In this document: positions 46,968 to 55,898 of the stretch, piece by piece
How positions within the stretch are numbered: the first letter of the stretch is position 1
Layout: the number at the start of each line of letters is the position of its first letter
From: Cupriavidus sp. YR651
GTDB taxonomy: Bacteria > Pseudomonadota > Gammaproteobacteria > Burkholderiales > Burkholderiaceae
Direction: 5' to 3'
NCBI RefSeq assembly: GCF_900101625.1
Contig: NZ_FMYZ01000016.1
Location: 1-64,000, forward strand
Length of the DNA: 64,000 nucleotides
Program-made: the position numbers and the translations under genes
Notes under the pieces: generated by a model
What the model saw: only the letters and a program-made list of their open reading frames with translations
The model's database searches: none
Told to the model about the DNA's origin: nothing

Positions 46968-48194
46968 ATGCCCGTCAACCTGCCCCTGCCTCAGGCAGAA
47001 AACCTCAAATCCGTCGCCGGCGTGGAGCTCGGCTGGGCCGAAGGCGGTATTCGCAAGGCCAACCGCAAGGATGTGCTGGTGGTCCGGGTGGCCGAAGGCA
47101 GCACCGTGGCGGGCGTCTTCACCCAGAACCGCTTCTGCGCCGCACCGGTCCAGGTCTGCCGCGAGCACCTGGCCGCAGGCAAGGGCATCCGTGCCCTGGT
47201 GGTGAATACCGGCAATGCCAACGCCGGCACCGGCGAGCCGGGCCTGGTGGCCGCGCGCGCCACGTGCGATGCCGTGGCCGCACAACTCGGAATCGCGGCG
47301 AACCAGGTGCTGCCGTTTTCGACCGGCGTGATCCTGGAGCCATTGCCGGTCGATCGCCTGACCGCGGCCCTGCCCGCCGCCATCGCCAACGCGCGCGCCG
47401 ACAACTGGCTGGCCGCCGCCGAATCGATCATGACCACCGACACGCAGCCGAAGGCCGCGTCGCGCACGGTGCAGATCGACGGCAAGACCGTCACGCTGTC
47501 CGGTATCAGCAAGGGCGCCGGCATGATCCGCCCGAACATGGCCACCATGCTCGGCTTTATCGCCATGGACGCCGCCGTGGCCCAGCCGGTGCTGCAGGCG
47601 TTGGTCTCGCACGCCGCTGACCATTCGTTCAACAGCATCACCATCGATGGCGACACGTCGACCAACGACTCCTTCGTGCTGATCGCCACGGGCAAGTCGG
47701 GCGCGGTCGTCGACCGTGCCGACGGCCCGGCGTTTGCAGCGCTGCGCGACGCCGTGACGGCGCTGGCACAGGAACTGGCGCAGATGATCGTCCGCGACGG
47801 CGAAGGTGCCACCAAGCTGATGACGATCCGCGTGGAAGGTGGCAAGAATGTGGCCGAGTGCCGCCAGATCGCCTATGCCGTTGCGCACTCGCCGCTGGTG
47901 AAGACGGCGTTCTACGCATCGGACCCCAACCTCGGCCGCATCCTGGCCGCGGTGGGCTACGCGGGCGTGAATGACCTGGATGTGGACCGCGTGAACCTGT
48001 GGCTCGACGATGTCTGGGTTGCCCGCGACGGCGGCCGCAATCCCGACTATCGTGAAGAGGACGGCCAGCGCGTGATGAAGCAGGCCGAGATCACGGTGCG
48101 CATCGCCCTGGGCCGCGGCAATGCCGAAGCCACGGTATGGACGTGCGACCTCTCGCACGACTACGTGTCGATCAACGCCGACTATCGTTCCTGA
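46968..48194 (+). CDS. argJ: bifunctional ornithine acetyltransferase/N-acetylglutamate synthase
   Basis: A 408-aa enzyme of the cyclic arginine pathway, which transfers acetyl from N-acetylornithine to glutamate. It is made as a precursor that self-cleaves before a conserved Thr: KGAGMIRPNMATMLGF holds Thr193 as the N-terminal nucleophile of the beta chain. Further blocks are GVFTQNRFCAAPV, NTGNANAGTG, FSTGVILEPLP, SFNSITIDGDTSTNDS and YASDPNLGRILAAVGYAG. ATG 46968 follows GAGAGGAAAC. Whether it is bi- or monofunctional cannot be decided here. Confidence 0.96.
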   Translation: MPVNLPLPQAENLKSVAGVELGWAEGGIRKANRKDVLVVRVAEGSTVAGVFTQNRFCAAPVQVCREHLAAGKGIRALVVNTGNANAGTGEPGLVAARATCDAVAAQLGIAANQVLPFSTGVILEPLPVDRLTAALPAAIANARADNWLAAAESIMTTDTQPKAASRTVQIDGKTVTLSGISKGAGMIRPNMATMLGFIAMDAAVAQPVLQALVSHAADHSFNSITIDGDTSTNDSFVLIATGKSGAVVDRADGPAFAALRDAVTALAQELAQMIVRDGEGATKLMTIRVEGGKNVAECRQIAYAVAHSPLVKTAFYASDPNLGRILAAVGYAGVNDLDVDRVNLWLDDVWVARDGGRNPDYREEDGQRVMKQAEITVRIALGRGNAEATVWTCDLSHDYVSINADYRS

Positions 48195-48205
48195 TGCGTT
48201 GCCCC

Positions 48206-48228
48206 GCCGGCCCGCCACGCGGGCCGGC
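48206..48228 (+). terminator. hairpin between argJ and the DUF815 gene
   Basis: GCCGGCCCGC-CAC-GCGGGCCGGC is a perfect 10-bp stem, 12 bp after the argJ stop, without a T-tract. It may be a Rho-assisted terminator or a stabilising 3' hairpin. Confidence 0.45.
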
Positions 48229-48263
48229 ATCCCAGCTGTCATCTCTCGCTTTCGCGCCTCGCC

Positions 48264-49166
48264 ATGTCTGACCTCGCCTCCCGCCTCGACACCTTTCTTG
48301 CCCGACTCGAACAATGGCTGCCGCCGCAACTGACCGACGCGGACTGGCAGGAGGCGGTAGCGTTCCGCTGGCGCAAGCGGCAAAGCCTGTTTGGCAACAT
48401 TGGCTACCTCCAGCCGATTCGCCAGCTGCCGCCGATCCACCTGGACGACCTGAAGAACATCGAGCGCCAGAAGGACGCCATCGTCGCCAATACGCGTCAG
48501 TTCGTGGCCCGTCTGCCGGCCAACAATGTGCTGCTGACCGGCGCGCGCGGTACGGGCAAGTCGTCGCTGATCAAGGCCTGCCTGAATGCCTATGTGAAGG
48601 ATGGCCTGCGTCTGGTCGAAGTCGACAAGGACGACCTCGGCGACCTCGGCGATATCGTCGAACAAGTGTCGCAGCGTCCCGAGCGGTTTGTGATCTTCTG
48701 CGATGACCTGTCGTTCGAGGAAGGCGAGTCGGGCTACAAGTCGCTGAAGTCGGCGCTGGACGGGTCCGTGGCGGCGCAGTCGGACAATGTGCTGATCTAC
48801 GCCACGTCTAACCGCCGGCACCTGCTGCCCGAGTACATGAAGGACAACGAGACCTACCAGCACACCGCCGATGGCGAAATCCATCCGGGTGAGGTGGTCG
48901 AGGAAAAGATCTCGCTGTCCGAGCGCTTCGGCCTGTGGCTGTCGTTTTATCCGCCCAAGCAGGACGAATACCTGGCCATCGTCGGCCACTGGCTGTCGCA
49001 CTTTGGCTGCAGCGCGGAGGACATTGCTGCCGCGCGCGGCGATGCACTGGTCTGGGCGCTCGAGCGTGGTTCACGCTCGGGCCGTGTGGCGTGGCAGTTC
49101 GCGCGCGACTGGGGCGGCAAGCACGGCAAGCCGTTCCTGCCAGACGTGGATGGCAGCCAGGCATGA
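48264..49166 (+). CDS. DUF815-type AAA ATPase
   Basis: A 300-aa ATP-binding protein resembling the DUF815 family (COG2607-type predicted AAA+ ATPase). The P-loop GARGTGKS lies at about residues 93-100 and the Walker B-like FVIFCDDLSFEEGE at about 136-149; YATSNRRHLLPEYM resembles sensor 1, and LSERFGLWLSFYPPKQDEYL a box VII/Arg finger region. It is cytoplasmic. No specific function is established for the family. It overlaps the Nudix gene by ATGA, and this pairing is common in betaproteobacteria. Confidence 0.88.
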   Translation: MSDLASRLDTFLARLEQWLPPQLTDADWQEAVAFRWRKRQSLFGNIGYLQPIRQLPPIHLDDLKNIERQKDAIVANTRQFVARLPANNVLLTGARGTGKSSLIKACLNAYVKDGLRLVEVDKDDLGDLGDIVEQVSQRPERFVIFCDDLSFEEGESGYKSLKSALDGSVAAQSDNVLIYATSNRRHLLPEYMKDNETYQHTADGEIHPGEVVEEKISLSERFGLWLSFYPPKQDEYLAIVGHWLSHFGCSAEDIAAARGDALVWALERGSRSGRVAWQFARDWGGKHGKPFLPDVDGSQA

Positions 49167-49600
49167 GCGCCAAGCCGGAAACGACTGTGGCGACCGACGG
49201 GCAGCCACGCAAGGTAACCGAGGTGGCCGTCGGCGTGATGATCCAGCCCGATGGCCGCTTCCTGCTGGCGCAACGGCCGGCCGGCAAGCCGTACGAGGGC
49301 TACTGGGAATTTCCGGGCGGCAAGCTGGAGCCGGGCGAATCGGTGGAGGCCGCGCTGGCGCGCGAGCTGCACGAGGAACTGGGCCTCGACGTGACCCGCT
49401 GCGAACGCTGGCACACGCTGGAACATGACTATCCGCACGCCTACGTGCGGCTCTACTTCTGCAAGGTCACGGATTGGCGCGGCGATCCCGTCGGCCGCGA
49501 AGGCCAGGCCTTCTCCTGGCAGGCCGTGCCCGTGACCGTGGGGCCGTTGCTGCCGGCGACGATCCCAGTGGTGGAATGGCTGGCGGAGGAATCCCGCTAG
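49163..49600 (+). CDS. mutT: MutT-like Nudix hydrolase
   Basis: A 145-aa Nudix hydrolase, likely an 8-oxo-dGTP diphosphatase that cleans the nucleotide pool. The Nudix box GGKLEPGES...RELHEELGL at about residues 52-74 has the full metal-binding Glu set. The upstream VAVGVMIQPDGRFLLAQRPAGKPYEGYWEFPG is characteristic of MutT, as is the downstream HDYPHAYVRLYFCKV. The start in the ATGA overlap with the DUF815 gene fits the family N-terminus. Assignment to MutT proper rather than a related Nudix enzyme is inferred. Confidence 0.88.
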   Translation: MSAKPETTVATDGQPRKVTEVAVGVMIQPDGRFLLAQRPAGKPYEGYWEFPGGKLEPGESVEAALARELHEELGLDVTRCERWHTLEHDYPHAYVRLYFCKVTDWRGDPVGREGQAFSWQAVPVTVGPLLPATIPVVEWLAEESR

Positions 49601-49663
49601 CGCAGAACTTGCAGTCCCGTCGCCCCCGTCGCCAGAACCTGAACAACAAACACTGGAGGCTCA

Positions 49664-51697
49664 ATGCAACGTGTTGACCGCATCGATGACGCTGTTTCGT
49701 TGCCCGAGCTGACGCTACGCGGCGTCATTCTGGGCGCGCTGATCACAGTGGTGTTCACTGCCTCGAACATCTACCTGGGACTCAAGGTCGGCCTGACCTT
49801 CTCGTCCGCGATTCCCGCCGCCGTCATCTCCATGGCCGTGCTGCGGCTCTTCCCCGGCGCAAACATCCTTGAGAACAACATGGTGCAGACGCAGGCGTCT
49901 GCTGCAGGCACCCTGTCGTCGATCATCTTTATCCTGCCGGGTCTGGTCATGCTCGGGCACTGGCAAGGCTTTCCGTTCTGGCAGACGCTGTCGATCTGCG
50001 CCGCTGGCGGCATGCTCGGCGTGATCTTCAGCATCCCTTTGCGCCATGCGATGGTGGTGAAGAGCGACCTGCCGTATCCCGAAGGCGTGGCCGCCGCGGA
50101 AATCCTGCGTGTGGGTAGCGCTGCCCCGGCCGATGCGGCCGGCAAGAAACAGGCAACCGGCCTGGCCGATCTCATGGCGGGCGGCGTGGCCGCGGGCGTG
50201 TTCAGCTTCGCCGCGGGTGGTCTGCGCGTGCTGGCCGAGGGCGCCAACGCGTGGCTGGCAGCGGGGGCATCGGTGGTGCGGTTGTCGATGGGATTCTCGC
50301 TTGCGCTGGTCGGGGCTGGCTATCTCGTCGGCATCGTCGGCGGGCTGGCCATGCTGCTAGGGCTGGTGCTGACTTGGGGCATCGCCGTGCCGTGGCTCAC
50401 GGCCGTCACGCCGATGCCGTCCGGCGCCACGCTGGCCAGCTTTGGCACGTCGGTGTGGAGCACGCAGGCACGCTTTATTGGTGCCGGCACCATCGGCATC
50501 GCGGCGATCTGGACACTCGGCACGCTGTTCAAGCCGATGATGGAGGGCATTCGCGCGTCGATGGGTGCGCTGCGCGGCAGCGGCGTGGGCGAGGGCGGTC
50601 CGATACCGCGTACGCAGCGCGATCTGCCTGCCGTCTGGATCGGTGTCATCACGCTGGTGCTGCTGGTCGTGCTGGCCATCACGTTCGGTCACTTCCTTGC
50701 CCCGGCACCGCTGGATGCGGGGGCGAGCTGGCGCCTCGTGGCCTGCGCCGTGCTGTTCGCGTTTGTGTTCGGCTTCCTGGTGGCGGCGGCATGCGGCTAT
50801 ATGGCCGGCCTGGTCGGATCATCCGCCAGCCCGATTTCCGGAATCGGCATCATCGCCGTGATCCTGGTTTCGCTGCTGATCCTGGGCATCGGTACGCTGG
50901 ACGGCCTGCTCGGCACGCCGGAGGGCGGCAAGTTCGCGATCGCACTGGCCATCTTCACGACCTCGGCCGTCGTGGCCGTGGCGTCGATCTCCAATGACAA
51001 CCTGCAGGACCTGAAGACGGGTTGGATCGTCGGCGCCACGCCATGGCGTCAGCAGGTGGCCCTGCTGATCGGCTGCGCGGTCGGTGCGGCCGTGATCCCG
51101 CCGGTGCTGGAGCTGCTGTACCACGCCTATGGTTTCGCGGGCGCGCTGCCCAGAGCCGACATGGATCCCGGCCAGGCCCTTGCCGCGCCGCAGGCCACGC
51201 TGATGACGGCCATCGCCACGGGCATCTTCACGCACCAGCTCAACTGGACCATGATCCTGATCGGCGTGGCGCTGGGTGTGGTGCTGATCACGATCGACGA
51301 AATATTGCGCCGCCGGGGCGGCGTGGCCCGGTTGCCCGTGCTGGCCGTGGGCATTGGCATCTATCTGCCGCCGACGATCAGTTCGGCACTCGTAGTGGGG
51401 GCGGTGCTGTCCTGGTGGCTGTTGCGCGCTGAGCGCCGACGTGCCGCTGCGCGTGGCGACGACGTGAAGCTGGCGGTTGAGCATGCCGAACGGCGCGGCA
51501 CGCTGCTGGCTTCCGGCCTGATTGTCGGCGAGAGTCTGGTGGGTGTGGCGCTGGCCGCGGTGATTGGCCTGTCAGGCAAGGAGGCGCCGCTGGCGCTGGT
51601 CGGCGAAGGGTTCGGCACGACCGCGCAATGGCTGGGCCTGGCGGTCTTTGTGCTGGTTTGCGTGGGATTCTGCCAGCGCGTGCTCGCCGCCCGGTAG
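49664..51697 (+). CDS. OPT family oligopeptide transporter
   Basis: A 677-aa polytopic inner-membrane transporter of the OPT superfamily. ELTLRGVILGALITVVFTASNIYLGLKVGLTFSSAIPAAVISM is the typical first block, NNMVQTQASAAGTLSSIIFILPGL and PLRHAMVVKSDLPYPEGVAAAEIL are OPT signatures, and GLVGSSASPISGIGIIAVILVSL and ASISNDNLQDLKTGWIVGATPWRQQ lie in the second half. Some 14-16 helices are expected. Bacterial members are thought to move peptides or metal-chelate compounds with protons. CTGGAGGC lies upstream of the ATG. Confidence 0.93.
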   Translation: MQRVDRIDDAVSLPELTLRGVILGALITVVFTASNIYLGLKVGLTFSSAIPAAVISMAVLRLFPGANILENNMVQTQASAAGTLSSIIFILPGLVMLGHWQGFPFWQTLSICAAGGMLGVIFSIPLRHAMVVKSDLPYPEGVAAAEILRVGSAAPADAAGKKQATGLADLMAGGVAAGVFSFAAGGLRVLAEGANAWLAAGASVVRLSMGFSLALVGAGYLVGIVGGLAMLLGLVLTWGIAVPWLTAVTPMPSGATLASFGTSVWSTQARFIGAGTIGIAAIWTLGTLFKPMMEGIRASMGALRGSGVGEGGPIPRTQRDLPAVWIGVITLVLLVVLAITFGHFLAPAPLDAGASWRLVACAVLFAFVFGFLVAAACGYMAGLVGSSASPISGIGIIAVILVSLLILGIGTLDGLLGTPEGGKFAIALAIFTTSAVVAVASISNDNLQDLKTGWIVGATPWRQQVALLIGCAVGAAVIPPVLELLYHAYGFAGALPRADMDPGQALAAPQATLMTAIATGIFTHQLNWTMILIGVALGVVLITIDEILRRRGGVARLPVLAVGIGIYLPPTISSALVVGAVLSWWLLRAERRRAAARGDDVKLAVEHAERRGTLLASGLIVGESLVGVALAAVIGLSGKEAPLALVGEGFGTTAQWLGLAVFVLVCVGFCQRVLAAR

Positions 51698-51722
51698 GCG
51701 GGCGGTCGGACACGATATCAGG

Positions 51723-51764
51723 CAGGAAGGTGACAGCAGGAAGGTGACAGCAGGAAGGCGAGGC
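51723..51764. repeat. 14-bp tandem repeat, about three copies
   Basis: Two perfect copies of CAGGAAGGTGACAG (51723-51736 and 51737-51750) are followed by a degenerate third, CAGGAAGGCGAGGC. It fills the gap between the converging OPT and yacG genes, where it is probably a slippage-generated VNTR. Confidence 0.9.
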
Positions 51765-51772
51765 AGGTGCCC

Positions 51773-51961
51773 TCAGTCTTCCTCGTCTTCCGGCGAATCC
51801 TGCGGCGTCTCGCCGGGCTTGCCGCCGATGACGTACTTCTCGGCCGCCCAGGCGCCCAGGTCAATCTGCTTGCAGCGATCGGAACAGAACGGGCGGAACT
51901 TGTTTTCCGGCACCCATGCGACATCCTTGCCGCAGGTGGGACATTTAACGACGGCGGGCAT
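51773..51961 (-). CDS. yacG: DNA gyrase inhibitor YacG
   Basis: A 62-aa zinc protein. CPTCG at residues 7-11 and CSDRC at 26-30 form the four-Cys zinc site, and WVPENKFRPFCSDRCKQIDLGAW is diagnostic. The acidic tail (SPEDEED) is typical. E. coli YacG binds GyrB and inhibits gyrase. It follows zapD by 9 bp; the coaE-zapD-yacG order matches that of E. coli and many proteobacteria. Confidence 0.95.
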   Translation of the reverse strand: MPAVVKCPTCGKDVAWVPENKFRPFCSDRCKQIDLGAWAAEKYVIGGKPGETPQDSPEDEED

Positions 51962-51970
51962 CGGCGGACT

Positions 51971-52729
51971 TCAGAAATTACAGAGCTTGAGCAGGAACGG
52001 AATATCGGCGTCGACCGAACGCGGCCGCATGTCGCCGTCCTGCTGGGTGAAGCGCACCCACAGCATGTACTTGTTGGCGCTCATCTCCGGGATGAATGCG
52101 AGCAGCGACTCATCCAGGTAGACCTGCATCAGTTGATAGCTTCTTCCAGACAGCATCTGCTGATAGCTGCCGCCCGTGGCAATCACCTTGCCGCTCTGGC
52201 CGGACTCACGCAGCAGGCGCAGCACGATGGAGGCACCCATGCGCAGCGAAGTCAGCGGGCGGGCCCACTTGAGGATGTCCGAGCGGCGATCCTCGGACGG
52301 GCGATGCTGCCACGCATAGTAGGCGGGTAAGTCGAATTCGCAGGTGCCACCGGGGATGATCGCGCGGCTGCGGATGCTCGTGAGCCACTCGTTGTCGGCC
52401 AGCAGTTGGCCGGCCTTGCCCACGGTCTGGTTCAGCGCGGCGATGCCCTGCTCGATCTCGGTGATGACGTTGACGAGCGCGTCCTGGTCGATTTGCGGAT
52501 TGGCGCGCAGCGGCGACAGCGCCTGGCGTTGCCGCTCCAGTTCCTTGATCAGGTCCGTCTTGAGGTCGGCACGGCCGGCCACGTCGATGATCTCGAACAG
52601 CGTGGTGATGGCGACGTGATGCTGCTGGGGATGTTCCTGTACGAGGAAATAATCCAGCCGATCGAACAGGTCTTCCAGGCGCAGGAGCGTCCTGATGCGT
52701 TCGTTGAAAGGATATTCGTACAGGATCAA
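51971..52729 (-). CDS. zapD: cell division protein ZapD
   Basis: ZapD (DUF1342) bundles and crosslinks FtsZ filaments. ILYEYPFNERIRTLLRLEDLFDRLDYFL is the family N-terminus (shown in part), and ELERQRQALSPLRANPQID, PGGTCEFDLPAYYAWQH and FIPEMSANKYMLWVRFTQQ are family blocks. The start is set at a TTG at 52729, giving 252 aa and an N-terminus that matches relatives. An in-frame ATG at 52831 would add 34 Arg- and His-rich residues with no family resemblance. The ribosome binding site before the TTG is weak, so the start is not certain. Confidence 0.9.
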   Translation of the reverse strand: MILYEYPFNERIRTLLRLEDLFDRLDYFLVQEHPQQHHVAITTLFEIIDVAGRADLKTDLIKELERQRQALSPLRANPQIDQDALVNVITEIEQGIAALNQTVGKAGQLLADNEWLTSIRSRAIIPGGTCEFDLPAYYAWQHRPSEDRRSDILKWARPLTSLRMGASIVLRLLRESGQSGKVIATGGSYQQMLSGRSYQLMQVYLDESLLAFIPEMSANKYMLWVRFTQQDGDMRPRSVDADIPFLLKLCNF

Positions 52730-52992
52730 GTGCGGTGTCCGTGCGGCGCGGCGGTTGGCGGGTCGTTTCAGCCGGTGGGCGTTCGGGGCCTGCCCGTGGC
52801 CGGCAACACCCGCGCGCGGGTGGTGGCACACAGGCCGGAAGCCGTCAGTAAGCGCTCATTTCCCGGCATGTTCAGCGCATTCTATGCGAGTCGGGCGCTG
52901 AGGACAAATGCAACGTGGCCGTGCGACGTACTCGGGACGTGTGCGGGACTTGCCCGGGATGGACCCAGGGCCCGTGCAACCCGCGCGGGCCG

Positions 52993-53628
52993 CTATTCTT
53001 CCCCGCCCGGTGCCACCGGCACGGCGCCTTGCGCGCGATACAGCGCATCCAGCCGGGCCACTTGTGGCGGCAGCGCGTCGGGTGGGCCATCGTTATCGAC
53101 CACGTCGTCCGCCTGTGCAAGTCGTTCTGCGCGCGTCGCCTGGCGGCACATGATCGACAACACCTGCTCGCGCGTGAATCCGTTGCGCGCCATCACGCGT
53201 GAGATCTGCGTCTCCTCGTGGCAGTCCACCACCAGTACGCGCCCGACGCGTCCGCGCCACGTGCCCGATTCCACCAGCAGCGGCACCACGTAAATCAGGT
53301 ACGGATGCTGGCCGGCGGCGCGGATGGCTGCGGCGCGCGCCTCGGTCACACTTCGTATCAGCGGATGGGTGATGCCCTCGAGTGTGGCCTTGGCGGTTGG
53401 GTCGGAGAAAACCAGCGCGCGCATGGCGTCGCGGTCCATGGCGCCGTCCGGGCGCAGGCAGCCGGGGCCGAAGGCGGCAACCAGTGGCGCGATGGCGGCA
53501 CCACCGGGTGCCGTGATCTCGTGGGCGATCAGGTCGGTATCGATCAGCGCGGCGCCTCGCGCGGCGAACAAGTCGGCGACGCGGGTCTTGCCGGAGCCAA
53601 TGCCGCCGGTGAGTCCGATTTCCAGCAT
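52993..53628 (-). CDS. coaE: dephospho-CoA kinase
   Basis: The last enzyme of coenzyme A synthesis, 211 aa, phosphorylating the 3'-OH of dephospho-CoA. LTGGIGSGKT at about residues 6-15 is the P-loop; LIDTDLIAHEITAPGG, FGPGCLRPDGAMDRDAMRALVF, LEGITHPLIR and YVVPLLVESG are CoaE marks, as is MARNGFTREQVLSIMCRQATRAERLAQADDVVDN (shown here only to identify the lid region). Start 53628 fits the family; longer frames have no support. A 77-bp gap follows pilD, and 263 bp without a gene separate it from zapD. Confidence 0.95.
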   Translation of the reverse strand: MLEIGLTGGIGSGKTRVADLFAARGAALIDTDLIAHEITAPGGAAIAPLVAAFGPGCLRPDGAMDRDAMRALVFSDPTAKATLEGITHPLIRSVTEARAAAIRAAGQHPYLIYVVPLLVESGTWRGRVGRVLVVDCHEETQISRVMARNGFTREQVLSIMCRQATRAERLAQADDVVDNDGPPDALPPQVARLDALYRAQGAVPVAPGGEE

Positions 53629-53705
53629 GGGGCGGTGTTGAGCAATCGTGGCGAATGCCGCCAACGATACCAGCTTGCGATCGTTGGCGGCCTGTCGGCG
53701 TGCTG

Positions 53706-54599
53706 TCAGTGGCCGGTCACGAGTCCCAGCGGCAGCACATCGGCGCCGAAAAACAGGACGATCAGGCCGGCGCCGGCGATGAATGGTCCGTAGGGGAAGG
53801 GCGTTTCGCTGCCCTGGCGCCGCGCGACGAGCAGTCCCAGGCCGAACAGCGCACCGACGACGGACGACAGCAACACCAGCGCGGGCAGCGCCTGCCAGCC
53901 AAACCAGGCGCCGAGGGCACCCATCAGCTTGAAGTCGCCGTAGCCCATGCCTTCCTTGCCGCGTACGAGCTTGAACAACCAGTAGACGCTCCACAGCAGC
54001 AGGTAGCCCGCCGCCGCGCCAATCACGGCATCGGTCAGCGTGGCGAACAGGCCCTGGAGATTCAGTAGCAGCCCCAGCCACAGCAGCGGCAGTGTGATCT
54101 GGTCCGGCAGCAGTTGGGTATCGGCGTCGATCATCGTCAGCGAGACCAGCGCCCAGACCATGACGATCGCGGCCAGTGCCTGAGCCGTCGGGCCGAAGTG
54201 CCACATCGCCAGGGCGCTGAGCACGGCCGTCGCCAGTTCGACCAGCGGATAGCGGATGCCGATCGGCGCCTTGCAGGACGAGCACTTGCCGCGCAGGAAC
54301 AGATAGCTGATGACGGGAATGTTCTCCCATGCCGCGATCTGGTGGCCGCAATGCGGGCAGACCGATCGCGGCACCATCAGGTTGTAGCGCCCTGGATGCG
54401 GCAGCGGTTCATTACGCAATTCGGCCAGGTAATTGGCTTCGTCGTACTCCATCATCCGGGGCAGGCGATGGATCACCACGTTGAGAAAGCTGCCCACCAC
54501 GAGGCCCAGGAGCCCGGCCACCGCCACCAGGAATGCCGGCGGCAGGGCCGCCAGCACCGGCAGTGTTGCGGCGCCAGCGGCGCCAATGACTGACTGCAT
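53706..54599 (-). CDS. pilD: type IV prepilin peptidase
   Basis: A membrane aspartyl protease and N-methylase of 297 aa that cleaves and methylates type IV prepilins. The cytoplasmic loop has the four-Cys zinc site CPHCGH...CSSCKA, and the catalytic Asp residues lie in MIDADTQLLPDQ and GYGDFKLM (GxGD motif). VGSFLNVVIHRLPRMME is the conserved start of the first loop. About eight helices are expected. It sits 3 bp after pilC in a pilB-pilC-pilD operon. Confidence 0.96.
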   Translation of the reverse strand: MQSVIGAAGAATLPVLAALPPAFLVAVAGLLGLVVGSFLNVVIHRLPRMMEYDEANYLAELRNEPLPHPGRYNLMVPRSVCPHCGHQIAAWENIPVISYLFLRGKCSSCKAPIGIRYPLVELATAVLSALAMWHFGPTAQALAAIVMVWALVSLTMIDADTQLLPDQITLPLLWLGLLLNLQGLFATLTDAVIGAAAGYLLLWSVYWLFKLVRGKEGMGYGDFKLMGALGAWFGWQALPALVLLSSVVGALFGLGLLVARRQGSETPFPYGPFIAGAGLIVLFFGADVLPLGLVTGH

Positions 54600-54602
54600 G
54601 CC

Positions 54603-55868
54603 TTACACCACCTGTCCGAGCTTGAAGATCGGCAGGTACATGGCCACCACCATGCCACCAATCAGGACGCCCAGGATCACGATGATCAGCGGCTCGATCA
54701 GGCTGGAGATGGCTGCCACGGCGTCATCGACCTCGCGCTCGTAGAACTCCGCCACCTTGAGCAGCATGTTGTCCAGCGCGCCGGATTCCTCACCGATCTG
54801 CGTCATCTGCAGCACCATGTTGTCGAACACGTGCGTGGCCTGCATGGCGTTGGTCAGGCTGGTACCGATCCGCACGGCCTGTTCGATCTCGCGCGTGGCA
54901 TCGTAGTAGAGCCAGTTGCCGGCCGCGCCGGCCACCGACTCCATCGATTCCACCAGTGGCGTGCCGGCCGCGAACATCGTTGCCAGCGTGCGGGTCCAGC
55001 GTGCGATCACCGCCTTCCGGAACAGGCTGCCGAAGATCGGCAGCTTGAGCAGGGCCTTGTCGTGCCAGCGCTGCACCTTCTCCGACGATTTCCTCGCCCG
55101 GACATAGGTGATGATGGAGGCGATCGGCAGGCCAACCACCAGGTACCAGTACTGGACAAAAAAGTCCGAGATATTGATCACGAACACCGTGGGCGCGGGC
55201 AGGGCCGCGCCGAAGCTCGAGAACACGCCCTTGAAGGCCGGGATCACGAACAGCATCAGGACCACCGTCACGGCGAAGGCCACGGTCAGCACGGCGATCG
55301 GATAGATCATCGCGGACTTGATCTGGCTCTTCAGCGCGATGCTCTTTTCCATATAGAGCGAGAGCCGCTCCAGCAGCGCGTCCAGGATACCGCCTTGCTC
55401 GCCGGCATCGATCAGGTTGCAGTACAGCGTGTCGAAGTACTTCGGCTGGCGCCGGAATGCCATGGCCATGCTGCTGCCGGACTCGATGTCGAAGCGGATC
55501 TCGGCCAGCAGTTGCGTGAAATTGGGATTGGCGTGGCCGCGCGCGATGATGTCGATCGATTGCAGCAGCGGAATACCGGCCTTGAGCATCGTCGACAGCT
55601 GGCGGGTGAAGTACGCGATGTCCTTCTCGGTAATCTTCTTGCCGCGCGCCGCCTTGCGCTTCTTCATCTTGACGACGGTGAGGCCCTGCTTGCGCAGTGT
55701 GGCGGTGACCTCCGCCTGGCTCTCGGCCCGCTGCTCGCCCTTGAAGGACTTGCCCTTGCGGTCCTTGGCTTCCCATTCGAAGATGTACTGCGTGGGCGCC
55801 TTCCGCCCTGATTTGGCCCGCGACGGCGCTGCCGTCCGGGCGCCCGCCGCTGGTGCGCGCGTCGCCAT
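54603..55868 (-). CDS. pilC: type IV pilus inner-membrane platform protein PilC
   Basis: A 421-aa polytopic protein of the T2SF (GspF/PilC) family. The basic N-terminal extension, rich in Ala and Arg, is followed by FEWEAKDRKGKSFKGEQRAES. Two repeated T2SF domains are visible: FTRQLSTMLKAGIPLLQSIDII in the first and WTRTLATMFAAGTPLVESMESV in the second. Each is followed by membrane helices, for example PIAVLTVAFAVTVVLMLFVIPAF. It couples PilB ATP hydrolysis to pilin assembly. It lies 30 bp after pilB. Confidence 0.95.
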   Translation of the reverse strand: MATRAPAAGARTAAPSRAKSGRKAPTQYIFEWEAKDRKGKSFKGEQRAESQAEVTATLRKQGLTVVKMKKRKAARGKKITEKDIAYFTRQLSTMLKAGIPLLQSIDIIARGHANPNFTQLLAEIRFDIESGSSMAMAFRRQPKYFDTLYCNLIDAGEQGGILDALLERLSLYMEKSIALKSQIKSAMIYPIAVLTVAFAVTVVLMLFVIPAFKGVFSSFGAALPAPTVFVINISDFFVQYWYLVVGLPIASIITYVRARKSSEKVQRWHDKALLKLPIFGSLFRKAVIARWTRTLATMFAAGTPLVESMESVAGAAGNWLYYDATREIEQAVRIGTSLTNAMQATHVFDNMVLQMTQIGEESGALDNMLLKVAEFYEREVDDAVAAISSLIEPLIIVILGVLIGGMVVAMYLPIFKLGQVV

Positions 55869-55898
55869 GATTTGACCCCTCGACTAAAGACTTTTGTT

